Assembly (NCBI GenBank): GCA_026126205.1
Contig: JAHCJP010000005.1
Coordinates: forward strand, 51,001-115,000
Length of the DNA stretch: 64,000 nt
Origin: Maricaulaceae bacterium
GTDB taxonomy: Bacteria > Pseudomonadota > Alphaproteobacteria > Caulobacterales > Maricaulaceae
Reading direction: 5' to 3'
Shown in pieces: positions 15,181 through 23,560 of this stretch. Position 1 is the stretch's first letter, and each line of letters opens with the position of its first letter. The notes beneath the pieces are model-generated. The model saw nothing but the letters and a program-made list of their open reading frames with translations. It was not told where the DNA came from and made no database searches. Both the position numbers and the translations under genes were made by a program.

Positions 15181-16512
15181 ATGAACAAGCTGACACCAGA
15201 CAAGAGCCGGCGGCTGACGCAGTTCTGGTCAGGCCTGCCCGCGCCTGTCCGTGCAAAAGTTCTCTCCGCCGCAGAGACCGCAGCGGGAGTGGATGCCCAG
15301 GCCAGGTCGGTTCGCGATATTCTGGCCATGCTGGATGCGGCCTGCGCGCCCGATCCTGAAACGGCGACGAAACAGGCGCTGTTTGCGCCGCTGGCGCCGC
15401 TGACGGCGGCGGAAGGCGCCGCCCCGCCGTCGCTCGGGCGGTTCAGCTACGCCCTGCTGGATGGAATCTGGACATGGCTCGAAAGCGAGGGCCATGCGGA
15501 CGCGGCCCGGGCGATACACGCCGATGATGGCGACTGGACCGAATTGCGTGTCGCTGTGGGAGAGGCGCTGGCCGTCTACGCCGGCCGCGCGAGCGGCGAT
15601 GCGAAACTGGCGGCGCGCCTGACCCAGGAATGGGGAAAGGATGCGCCACGGCGCATGGCCGATGCGGCGGCGATGCTGCGCCATGCCGCTGCGCTTGAAG
15701 ATGCGCTGACGACGTTTCCGGCTGAGATCAAGGAATTCGAACCCGAGATGGTCAGCCGCGTCCGTGACGAATACGAGACGCTGGCCGAAGGTTCGGAGGA
15801 AGCTGCGCTGTGGCTGTTGGTGTTGGTCATGGGCCGCCTCAAGAAGCCTTGGCAGATATTCCGCGCCGTGGAGAAGATCGGCCGCCGCGGCGACGACCTG
15901 GTGGTCTCCAAGACCGACCTCGCCGCTATTGGCGATCTGGTGCTGGAGGACGCAGCGTTTTTCGTCGCCAGCTTCGCCGCGCCGCTGGAAAATCCGGAAC
16001 AGGCGCGGAAAGCAGCGGAAGGCTTGCAGCGCTATGTCGCGCTGACCGTAGGCATGACGCGTGAATTCGGCGTGCGAAAGGACGGGCGGTGGGGAAAGAT
16101 GCTGTTCGCCCTTCGCAACCAGGCCTCGTCACAGATGGAGAAGGCGCTCGCCAGCGTCGACAAGGCGCTGGCCGCATCGCTTCCCGAAACGGGTCGCGGC
16201 GGAGCATTGCGCATGCCTCCGCAAGAAGTGCGCGATCGCGCTGAGGCGCGACTGATCTTCCTTGCCGCTACACGTGAGCTCGCTTCGCTCGCTGCCGTGT
16301 CTGGCCCGTGCAAGAAGGCCGAAGAGGCCGCTTCCGAGCGTCTGAACGCCGCCGCGACAGGTCTGCTGGATGAATACCGCGCCGCCGGGCCTGAGCAGCG
16401 CGCCGGTCTGGAAGCGGCGCTGGACCTGGTCGCCCGCCTGACCGAGGCGATGGGCGAGGCCGAGGCCGCTTCGCTGGTCCGCCGCCGCGTCGCCGCCGCC
16501 CACGCGGCCTGA
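15181..16512 (+). CDS. conserved helical protein of unknown function
   Basis: 443 residues, almost entirely Ala/Leu/Glu-rich helices with no signal peptide or membrane segment, so presumably cytoplasmic. Recognisable blocks are LTPDKSRRLTQFWSGLPAPV at the N-terminus and WLLVLVMGRLKKPWQIFRAV near the middle. I recognise no catalytic motif or named family, although proteins of this kind recur in stalked alphaproteobacteria. The ATG at 15181 is preferred over a GTG two codons earlier. A palindrome lies about 30 bases upstream, suggesting its own promoter. Confidence 0.75.
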   Translation: MNKLTPDKSRRLTQFWSGLPAPVRAKVLSAAETAAGVDAQARSVRDILAMLDAACAPDPETATKQALFAPLAPLTAAEGAAPPSLGRFSYALLDGIWTWLESEGHADAARAIHADDGDWTELRVAVGEALAVYAGRASGDAKLAARLTQEWGKDAPRRMADAAAMLRHAAALEDALTTFPAEIKEFEPEMVSRVRDEYETLAEGSEEAALWLLVLVMGRLKKPWQIFRAVEKIGRRGDDLVVSKTDLAAIGDLVLEDAAFFVASFAAPLENPEQARKAAEGLQRYVALTVGMTREFGVRKDGRWGKMLFALRNQASSQMEKALASVDKALAASLPETGRGGALRMPPQEVRDRAEARLIFLAATRELASLAAVSGPCKKAEEAASERLNAAATGLLDEYRAAGPEQRAGLEAALDLVARLTEAMGEAEAASLVRRRVAAAHAA

Positions 16513-16593
16513 CAGATCCTGCCTCGCGGCCTGTCGCCGCATTCGCATCCCCCCGCCTTGATCCCGGCGCCGCCGCGCCGTAAGTCCGCGGCC

Positions 16594-17244
16594 ATGGCCC
16601 GGCCCGTTCCCGAAACCGTTTCCGTTGCCGCGCATCGCGAAGGCGCGCGCCTGCATTACCCCAGCGCCGGCCGCAACAAGGGGCCTATCGCGGAGGTGCT
16701 GCTGCCCGTGTTGCCGACGGGCGCGCGGGTATTGGAGATCAGCTCCGGCTCCGGCGAACATGGCGCGCACCTGTGCGCACTTCGCACGGACATCACCTGG
16801 ACGCCCAGCGACCCCGGCGCGCGCGAGCGCGAAAGCCAGGCCGCTTACGCCGGAGACTGCGGCGGACGGATGCGCCCGCCGCTGGACATCGATGTGATGC
16901 AGGACGACTGGTGGACGCGCGCCCCGGCCTTCGGCGCGCTGGTCTGCATCAACGTCATTCACATCTCCCCCTGGCGGGCGGCGGAAGGATTGGCTGTAGG
17001 CGCTGGCGCCAGCCTGTCGCCGAACGGGGTTCTCTATCTCTACGGCCCGTATCTGGAGGGTGAGGCCACAGCCCCCTCCAATCTCGCCTTCGACGCCGAT
17101 CTGAAAGCCCGCAACCCTGAATGGGGCGTAAGGCCGCTGGCGGACGTCGTCGCGCTGATGGCGGACCATGGCCTGGCGCTGGAACGCCGGGTTCCCATGC
17201 CCGCCAACAATCTCTCCCTGATATTCCGGAAAGTCGCGCCATGA
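16594..17244 (+). CDS. DUF938 SAM-dependent methyltransferase-like protein
   Basis: 216 residues of the DUF938 family. The SAM-binding glycine loop is VLEISSGSGEHGAHLC, followed by the acceptor region (SDPGAR). Family-specific blocks are INVIHISPW and the C-terminal NLAFDADLKARNPEWGVR with PANNLSLIFRK. The biological substrate of DUF938 is not established. The ATG at 16594 matches the family start. The stop lies just after the ccmI ATG, a 4-base overlap, so it is cotranscribed with the cytochrome c maturation genes. Confidence 0.88.
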   Translation: MARPVPETVSVAAHREGARLHYPSAGRNKGPIAEVLLPVLPTGARVLEISSGSGEHGAHLCALRTDITWTPSDPGARERESQAAYAGDCGGRMRPPLDIDVMQDDWWTRAPAFGALVCINVIHISPWRAAEGLAVGAGASLSPNGVLYLYGPYLEGEATAPSNLAFDADLKARNPEWGVRPLADVVALMADHGLALERRVPMPANNLSLIFRKVAP

Positions 17245-18179
17245 TCGCGCTCGGCGTTCTCGCTGCGATCGCCGCTTTCGTGGCGGCGTTCCTGGTCACC
17301 TGGCCTTTGCTGGGCGGCAAGCGGCGATGGCTGGCGCCGGCGGCCGCCGTGTTCGCCGCTGGACTTGCGTTCGCTGTCTACGCCATTGGCGCGCGGCCTG
17401 ATCTGCCCGGCCTGCCCTATGACCGCGCGTCGGCGCAACGCGCCGAGGCCGATCCGATGGCGCTGACCCGCGGCGAGCGTATCCTGCGCCTGCAGGACAT
17501 GATCCGAGCGGGCGGCGCCGACGCGCAGGCCTTCAATCTGCTCGGCCGTGAGCTGGCGCGGGCGGGCCGTGACCTGGAGGCCGTCTCCGCCTTCGAACAA
17601 GCGCTGCACCTGTCCCCGGATGCTCGCATCTATTCCGACTTCGCCCAGACGCTGATCAACCTCAACGAGGGGCGCGTCACCGCCGAAGCCCGAAGCGCTT
17701 TCGAAGAGGCGGCGCGGCTGGACCCCTCGCTGCCGGAGCCGTCATTCTTCCTCGGTCTGGGCGCATATCAGGACGGTGACCGGGACGAGGCGGCGCGGCT
17801 GTGGCTGTTGACGCTCGCCGGGCTGGCGGCTGACGATCCGTTCAGCGCCGTCATCGCCGGGCGCGCGGCGGACCTGCTGTCCCGGCCACAGGCGGATCCG
17901 GCGCTGGTGGCAGAGCTGGCCGACAGCCCGGACATGACGCCGGACCAGCGTATCGCCCTTATGGTCGAGGGATTGGAGCGGCGTTTGTCGTTTGCTCCGG
18001 ACGATCTGTCAGGCTGGCTGACGCTGGCGCGGGTGAAAGCGGCGCTGGGGGATGATGCGGCGGCGCGCGCCGCGCTGGGCGAAGCGCGCGTGCGGTTCGG
18101 CGCCGAACCGGGAGCGCAGGCGCTGCTGGCCGCGGCGGAAGGCGCGCTGCTTGACGAAGAGGCGGACGAAGAAAGATGA
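17241..18179 (+). CDS. ccmI: cytochrome c maturation protein CcmI (CycH)
   Basis: 312 residues. Two N-terminal membrane helices (about 2-24 and 30-48) are followed by a periplasmic TPR-rich part (for example DAQAFNLLGRELARAGRDLE and DPSLPEPSFFLGLGAYQDGD). CcmI chaperones apocytochrome c and delivers it to the CcmF/CcmH haem-ligation complex. It begins an overlapping run ccmI-ccmE-ccmF-ccmH, equivalent to cycHJKL of rhizobia. The loop between the two helices is short compared with classical CcmI, so this is a compact version. Confidence 0.88.
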   Translation: MIALGVLAAIAAFVAAFLVTWPLLGGKRRWLAPAAAVFAAGLAFAVYAIGARPDLPGLPYDRASAQRAEADPMALTRGERILRLQDMIRAGGADAQAFNLLGRELARAGRDLEAVSAFEQALHLSPDARIYSDFAQTLINLNEGRVTAEARSAFEEAARLDPSLPEPSFFLGLGAYQDGDRDEAARLWLLTLAGLAADDPFSAVIAGRAADLLSRPQADPALVAELADSPDMTPDQRIALMVEGLERRLSFAPDDLSGWLTLARVKAALGDDAAARAALGEARVRFGAEPGAQALLAAAEGALLDEEADEER

Positions 18180-18643
18180 GAAAGCGCAATCAACGCCTGT
18201 GGATGATCGGCGGGGCCGGGCTGGTGCTGATCGCCGCCGTCGCGCTTTCGCTGGTCGCGCTGCGCGATGCGGTGGTGTTTTTCTATTCGCCTTCTGAGGT
18301 TGCTGCGAACCCGCCGGCGGCGGGCGAGCGCGTGCGCGTCGGCGGCCTGGTGGTCGACGGCTCGGTGGTCCGCGTCGGAGAGGGCGGGGCGCGGTTCAGC
18401 GTCACAGACGGCGCAGCGGACATCCATATCGTTTATGACGGGACGCTGCCGGACCTGTTCCGCGAAGGTCAGGGCGTGGTCGCCGAAGGCGCCTTCGGCG
18501 ATGACGGCGTGTTCGGCGCCTACACGGTTCTGGCCCGGCATGACGAGAATTACATGCCGCCCGAGGTGGCGGCCGCCCTGCGCGCCACCGGCCACTGGCG
18601 CGAAGACGATGATGACGGCCAGCCCTACGGTAATCGCAGATGA
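18176..18643 (+). CDS. ccmE: haem chaperone CcmE (CycJ)
   Basis: 155 residues. An N-terminal anchor (MRKRNQRLWMIGGAGLVLIA) is followed by an OB-fold periplasmic domain ending with the haem-binding motif LARHDENYMPPEV, whose His covalently binds haem during transfer to apocytochrome c. The Tyr of the HDENYMP motif is also present. The acidic/polar tail (HWREDDDDGQPYGNRR) is usual. The gene overlaps ccmI and ccmF by 4 bases each, giving tight translational coupling. Confidence 0.95.
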   Translation: MRKRNQRLWMIGGAGLVLIAAVALSLVALRDAVVFFYSPSEVAANPPAAGERVRVGGLVVDGSVVRVGEGGARFSVTDGAADIHIVYDGTLPDLFREGQGVVAEGAFGDDGVFGAYTVLARHDENYMPPEVAAALRATGHWREDDDDGQPYGNRR

Positions 18644-20568
18644 TCGCGGAGCTGGGCAGGTTCCTGATCGCCCTGGCGCTCGCCCTGTCGGCGGCGCAGA
18701 TGCTGTTCGCCTGGGCCGGCGCCAGGGATCCGGGCGGCGCCTTCGCGCGCGCCGGCGCCCGCGCGGCGCATGCGGCGCTGGCGGCGCTGGTCGTGGCCTT
18801 CGCGCTGCTGACCGTGCTGTTCCTGCAGTCGGATTTTTCGGTGGCCTATGTCGCCGCCAATTCACATGTCGACAAGCCGCTGTTCTACATGATCACTGGC
18901 GTCTGGGGCGGGCATGAGGGCTCGATGCTGCTCTGGTGCCTGCTGCTGACCGCCGTCGGGGCCGGACTGGCGAAGTTCGGGCCGCGCGGCGACCCGGCGC
19001 TGCGTGTCCGCGCGGTTTCCGTGCAGGGCGCCTTGCAGTTGATGTTCCTCGCCTTTCTGGCGCTGGCCTCCAATCCGTTCGACCGGCTGGACCCGGCGGC
19101 GCTGGAGGGGTCGGGCCTCAATCCGATCCTGCAGGACCCGGCCCTGGCCATCCATCCACCGATGCTTTTCCTAGGCTATGTCGGTCTTTCGGGCGTGTAT
19201 TCGCTGGCGATGGCCGGGCTGATCGAAGGCCGCAAGGGCCAGCCGCTGGGCGCGGCGATGCGGCCATGGGCGCTGGGCGCGTGGACGGCGCTTACCGCCG
19301 GCATCGCGCTGGGGTCATGGTGGGCGTATTACGAGCTGGGCTGGGGCGGCTGGTGGTTCTGGGACCCGGTCGAGAACGCCAGTTTCATGCCCTGGCTGAT
19401 GGCCACGGCGCTGATTCATTCCGCCATCGCCAGCGACCGCATGGGCGCCTTTCCGGGCTGGACCACGCTGCTGGCGTTGCTGGCCTTCACCCTGTCGGCG
19501 CTGGGGGCGTTTCTTGTGCGGTCTGGCGTTCTCACCTCGGTTCACGCCTTCGCGCTCGACCCGGAACGCGGTCTGTGGCTGCTGGCGATCCTGATCGTCA
19601 TCGCCGGGGCGGGGCTGGCGCTGTTCGCGCTGCGCGCGCACCGGCTGGGCGCGGGTCAGGGCTTCTCCCCCACCAGCCGCGAGGCCTTCATCGGCGCCAA
19701 CAACCTGCTGCTGGCCGCCGCCGCCGGCGTGGTGTTCACGGGCACGCTGTATCCGCTGTTCGTGGATGCGTTGGGCGGGCGTCCGGTTTCGGTCGGCGCG
19801 CCGTATTTCGACGCCACTGCGACGCCGATTCTGGCCTTCGCCCTGGTCTTGATGCCTTTTGCGCCTTTCATGGCCTGGGCGAAGGGCGGCCTCCGCAAGG
19901 CGGCGACGCCCTTGCGCGCGGCGGGATTAATCCTGCCGGCGGCGATCGCCGGGTTGACGGCGCTGGCCCTCGGCGCGCCGCCGCTGGCGGCGCTGGGCGC
20001 CGCGATCGGCGCCTGGGCGGTGGCGGGTGCGGGGCTGGATATCGCCCGGTGGTCCGGCGCGGTCGGGCTTGGCCCGAAACTGGCGCTGGCCGGCCGGGCG
20101 ATGGCCCATGCTGGCGTCGGCTTCATCGCGCTGGGTGCGGCTTCTGACGCCAGCTGGCCTTATGAGCGCATGGCGATTCTGGCGCCCGGCGAGTCCATGA
20201 CCGCCCACGGCCGCGTGCTGACCATGCAGCGCATCATGCGCGCCGACGGCCCGAATTACATGTCGGACCTGGCCGAGATCGCGGTGACCCGCGACGGTCG
20301 GGCGCAAGGCGTGCTGCGGCCCGAGCGCCGCTACTATCCCGCCGCCGACCAGACTACGCGCGAGGTGGCGATCCGGACCGGGCTGGCCGGCGATCTCTAT
20401 GTCGCGCTGGGCGAACCGCGGCAGCGCGACGATGGCGCTTTCGCCTTCGAGGTGCGCGCCGCCTTCAACCCGCTGATCTGGATGCTGGGTTTCGGCGCGG
20501 CGCTGGTGACGCTGGGCGGGCTGGCGGCGTTGTCAGCGCGCGGCGTTGAACGCAGGAGACCGGGATGA
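18640..20568 (+). CDS. ccmF: haem lyase subunit CcmF (CycK)
   Basis: 642 residues with about 14-15 membrane helices. The WWD haem-binding domain is seen as GWGGWWFWDPVENASFMPWL; conserved His residues lie in GGHEGSMLLWC and in HPPMLFLGYVG. CcmF joins haem from CcmE to apocytochrome c at the periplasmic face, with CcmH and CcmI. It overlaps ccmE and ccmH by 4 bases each. Length is in the normal range (about 630-660). Confidence 0.96.
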   Translation: MIAELGRFLIALALALSAAQMLFAWAGARDPGGAFARAGARAAHAALAALVVAFALLTVLFLQSDFSVAYVAANSHVDKPLFYMITGVWGGHEGSMLLWCLLLTAVGAGLAKFGPRGDPALRVRAVSVQGALQLMFLAFLALASNPFDRLDPAALEGSGLNPILQDPALAIHPPMLFLGYVGLSGVYSLAMAGLIEGRKGQPLGAAMRPWALGAWTALTAGIALGSWWAYYELGWGGWWFWDPVENASFMPWLMATALIHSAIASDRMGAFPGWTTLLALLAFTLSALGAFLVRSGVLTSVHAFALDPERGLWLLAILIVIAGAGLALFALRAHRLGAGQGFSPTSREAFIGANNLLLAAAAGVVFTGTLYPLFVDALGGRPVSVGAPYFDATATPILAFALVLMPFAPFMAWAKGGLRKAATPLRAAGLILPAAIAGLTALALGAPPLAALGAAIGAWAVAGAGLDIARWSGAVGLGPKLALAGRAMAHAGVGFIALGAASDASWPYERMAILAPGESMTAHGRVLTMQRIMRADGPNYMSDLAEIAVTRDGRAQGVLRPERRYYPAADQTTREVAIRTGLAGDLYVALGEPRQRDDGAFAFEVRAAFNPLIWMLGFGAALVTLGGLAALSARGVERRRPG

Positions 20569-20936
20569 TCGCGACCCTGCTTTCGGCCCTGGTGCTGGTC
20601 CAGGCGCAGGCCTTGCCCCCGGAGGACGAGGCCCGCGCGCTGGAATTAATGCGTGAGATCCGCTGCGTGGTCTGCGCCGGCCAGTCGATCGCCGATTCCG
20701 AGGTGGCGCTGGCCCAGGACATGCGCGCTTTCGTGCGCGCCCGCGTCGCCGACGGCGCTTCCGCCGCTGAGGTGCGCGAGGCCCTGTCGGTGCGCTATGG
20801 CGACGAGGTGCTGCTGCGCCCGCCATTTACGGCGCGCACCCTGCCGCTGTGGCTGGCGCCGCTGGTGATCCTCGCCCTCGGCGGTTTGTTGCTGGCGGGC
20901 GCCGCCCGGCGTCCGTCCCGGCGGCGCCGGACTTGA
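20565..20936 (+). CDS. ccmH: apocytochrome c thiol reductase CcmH (CycL)
   Basis: 123 residues: signal/anchor, the redox motif in REIRCVVCAGQSIADSEVAL (family CxxC), and one C-terminal membrane helix (LPLWLAPLVILALGGLLLAG). It keeps the haem-binding cysteines of apocytochrome c reduced. It is the last gene of the ccmIEFH unit. No ccmG (DsbE-type thioredoxin) lies between ccmF and ccmH or next to them, unlike many other proteobacteria, so that function must be encoded elsewhere. Confidence 0.94.
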   Translation: MIATLLSALVLVQAQALPPEDEARALELMREIRCVVCAGQSIADSEVALAQDMRAFVRARVADGASAAEVREALSVRYGDEVLLRPPFTARTLPLWLAPLVILALGGLLLAGAARRPSRRRRT

Positions 20937-20962
20937 ATGGCGATCATCAAAAGGCCAACTTT

Positions 20963-20977
20963 GTAATGAAACCGTAA
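20963..20977 (+). promoter_or_regulatory. GTAA direct repeat upstream of degP (CpxR-like box)
   Basis: GTAAT-N6-GTAAG: two GTAA half-sites start at 20963 and 20974, 11 bases apart. This resembles CpxR-type boxes (paired GTAAA) that control degP in enterobacteria. An OmpR-family regulator is encoded two genes downstream (22874). Function is inferred from geometry alone. Confidence 0.35.
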
Positions 20978-21057
20978 GGTTCGCGCCATTCCGCCGACAG
21001 GCGTCGGCGGGCAGAGAAGGCGTGAGAGCCGCCTGAACCCGAAGGGAAGACAGACAC

Positions 21058-22584
21058 ATGCCGCAAAGCAACGCCATCCGCCGCCTTCGCCGCTTTGGCG
21101 GGGCTTCCATCCTGGCTCTTTCCATTTTCACCGCTGGCGCGATGCTGGCTCCGTCGATGAGCGCGGGCGCCCAGCAGGTGCAGCCGCCTTACGCCTTCCA
21201 GGCGCCGAACGGCGCGCCGATGTCCTTCGCCGATTTGATCGAGCGCGTCAGCCCGGCGGTGGTGTCGATCAACGCCCGCGTCCAGGCGCCGTCAATGGCG
21301 CCCGGCCAGACGCCTCCGGGGTTCGAGGGCCTGCCGCCGCAGTTCCGTGAATGGCTGGAGCGCGAATTCGGCGGTCCCGGCGCGCCGCAGCCGCGCGAGG
21401 GGCGTTCGCTCGGTTCCGGTTTCTTCATTTCGGCCGACGGCCATATCGTCACCAACAACCACGTCATCGAGAACGCCACCGAGATCACCGTCGCCCTGTC
21501 GGACGAGCGCGAGTTTCCCGCGCGCATCATCGGCCGCGACCCGCTGACCGATCTCGCAGTGCTGAAGGTCGATTCCGACACCGCCTTCCCCTTCGTGCGG
21601 CTGGATCCGAACCCGCGCATCCGCGTCGGCGACTGGGTGGTGGCCGTGGGCAATCCCTTCGGCCTCGGGGGCACGGCCACGGCCGGCATCGTGTCGGCTA
21701 CGGGCCGCGAACTGCGCCGGGTCTCGTCGCAAAATCCCTTCATCCAGATCGACGCGCCGATCAACCGCGGCAATTCCGGCGGCCCGGCTTTCGACCTGAA
21801 CGGCAACGTCATCGGCGTGAACTCGGCGATCTTCTCGCCTTCGGGGGGCAATGTCGGTATCGGCTTCGCCATCCCGTCCGAGGTGGCGGCGCCGATCGTG
21901 GCCCAGATCATCGAACGCGGCCGAGTCTCGCGCGGCTGGCTGGGCGTCACCATCCAGGACATTGACGAGGATATCGCCGAGAGCCTGGGGCTCAGCAACC
22001 GGCGCGGGGCGCTGGTCAGCGCCGTGGTCAATGACAGCCCGGCCGCTTCCGGCGGGTTGCAGCGTGGCGACGTGGTGCTGCGCATGAACGACCGCGAGGT
22101 GAGCGATTCCACCGACCTGACCCGCCGCATCGGCGCGACGCCGCAGGGCGAGCAGGTGCAGTTCCGCGTGCTGCGCGACGGGCGCGAGCGCACGCTGCGC
22201 GTGACGCTGGGCGAACGGCCCGACGAGGAAGCGCTGACGGCGCTGACTACCGGCCAGCCCGAAGCTGCGCCGCCCCCCGGCGAGGCGCGCTTCTTCGGCA
22301 TGAGCCTGACGACGCTGGATGAACCGGCCGCCCGCCGCGCCGGTCTGCAGCCGGGCGCGACCGGGCTCCTGATCTCCGCCGTCGACGCCGACAGCGAGGC
22401 GGCCCGCAAGGGGCTGCGCCCCGGCCAGGTGATCGTCGAGGCCGGCGGCCGCGCCGTCACCACCGCCGAAGCCTTCCGCCAGGCGGTGGAGCAGGCGCGC
22501 CGCGACGGGCGCAGCGCCATCCTGGTGCTGGTGCAGCAGGGCGGCGGACAGGCTTATGTGGCGCTTCAGCTCGATCAGGGCTGA
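21058..22584 (+). CDS. degP: periplasmic serine protease DegP/HtrA
   Basis: 508 residues. A signal peptide (cut near SAGAQQ) precedes a trypsin-like domain with the catalytic triad: His in HIVTNNHVIENATE, Asp in DPLTDLAVLKV and Ser in NRGNSGGPAFD. Two PDZ domains follow (about 290-380 and 405-500; GWLGVTIQDI starts the first). DegP degrades or chaperones misfolded envelope proteins. It lies 121 bases downstream of ccmH with possible regulator half-sites between, followed by a two-component pair and glnE, an order also found in rhizobia. Confidence 0.95.
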   Translation: MPQSNAIRRLRRFGGASILALSIFTAGAMLAPSMSAGAQQVQPPYAFQAPNGAPMSFADLIERVSPAVVSINARVQAPSMAPGQTPPGFEGLPPQFREWLEREFGGPGAPQPREGRSLGSGFFISADGHIVTNNHVIENATEITVALSDEREFPARIIGRDPLTDLAVLKVDSDTAFPFVRLDPNPRIRVGDWVVAVGNPFGLGGTATAGIVSATGRELRRVSSQNPFIQIDAPINRGNSGGPAFDLNGNVIGVNSAIFSPSGGNVGIGFAIPSEVAAPIVAQIIERGRVSRGWLGVTIQDIDEDIAESLGLSNRRGALVSAVVNDSPAASGGLQRGDVVLRMNDREVSDSTDLTRRIGATPQGEQVQFRVLRDGRERTLRVTLGERPDEEALTALTTGQPEAAPPPGEARFFGMSLTTLDEPAARRAGLQPGATGLLISAVDADSEAARKGLRPGQVIVEAGGRAVTTAEAFRQAVEQARRDGRSAILVLVQQGGGQAYVALQLDQG

Positions 22585-22873
22585 ACAGTCCAGGCTCTGT
22601 GGACAGTTAGCACGAGAGCCGCGATGGGAGCGAAAATGACCGGATGGAAGGAAAGACGCGAAGAGCGTATCGGGAATACGGGCGAGCGGCTTGACGCGCC
22701 GGCCGGCCATTTTCGCCCCACCCCGCCGGGGCGCGCCGTATTCGCCCGCCCGGGGCGTCGATCCGCTTGGACGATGTCCCCGCATCGCCCTGCGCGCCTC
22801 TCCTGCCGGACCGGGCGAATCCGGCGGCGTCGCGGCCGCGCGGTAACTGGCCACAGAGCCTAGCGAGGGACAA

Positions 22874-23545
22874 ATGCGCATTCTGATTATCGAGGATGAC
22901 CGCGAGGCGGCGAATTACATCCGCAAGGGCCTGCGCGAATCCGGCCATGTGGTCGATCACGCCGCCGACGGCGAGGAGGGGCTGGGCATGGCCCGCGCCG
23001 CCGAATACGACGTGCTGGTCGTCGACCGGATGCTGCCCAAGATGGACGGGCTGAAGGTGATCGAGACCCTGCGGGGCGAGGAGCACCGCACCCCGGTTCT
23101 GGTGCTGTCGGCGCTTGGCGAGGTGGATCATCGCGTCGAGGGCCTGAAGGCCGGCGGCGACGACTATCTGGTGAAGCCCTACGCCTTCGCCGAACTGCTG
23201 GCGCGGGTCGAGGCGCTGGCCCGGCGCCGTGATCCGGAGGCGGTGCGCACCCGCCTCGTCGTCGGCGACCTGGAGATGGATCTTCTGGCCCGCACCGTCA
23301 GCCGCAGCGGCGACGAGATCATCCTGCAGCCGCGGGAGTTTCGCCTGCTGGAGTTCCTGATGAAGCATTCCGGGCAGGTGGTGACCCGCACCATGCTGCT
23401 TGAGAAGGTCTGGGACTATCACTTTGACCCCCAGACCAATGTCATCGACGTCCACATATCGCGCCTGCGCACCAAGATCGACAAGCCGTTCGCCAAGACG
23501 ATGCTGCACACCGTGCGCGGCGCGGGCTACCGGCTGCAGGCCTGA
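22874..23545 (+). CDS. OmpR-family response regulator downstream of degP
   Basis: 223 residues. The receiver carries the acidic residues in IIEDDREA, the phosphoacceptor Asp in YDVLVVDRMLPKMDG and the Lys in DDYLVKPYAFAE. The winged helix (about 128-220) includes LQPREFRLLEFLMKHSGQVV and ends VRGAGYRLQA. The 289-base gap after degP has no convincing gene. The kinase follows after 15 bases. Placement beside degP suggests an envelope-stress circuit controlling the protease; this is inference from gene order. Confidence 0.93.
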   Translation: MRILIIEDDREAANYIRKGLRESGHVVDHAADGEEGLGMARAAEYDVLVVDRMLPKMDGLKVIETLRGEEHRTPVLVLSALGEVDHRVEGLKAGGDDYLVKPYAFAELLARVEALARRRDPEAVRTRLVVGDLEMDLLARTVSRSGDEIILQPREFRLLEFLMKHSGQVVTRTMLLEKVWDYHFDPQTNVIDVHISRLRTKIDKPFAKTMLHTVRGAGYRLQA

Positions 23546-23560
23546 TCCGGGGGCGCCGCG

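Noticed and set aside
22624..22863. 79-residue plus-strand ORF between degP and the response regulator
   Set aside because: No ribosome site, Arg/Pro-rich random-looking composition; the 289-base gap probably holds only regulatory sequence.
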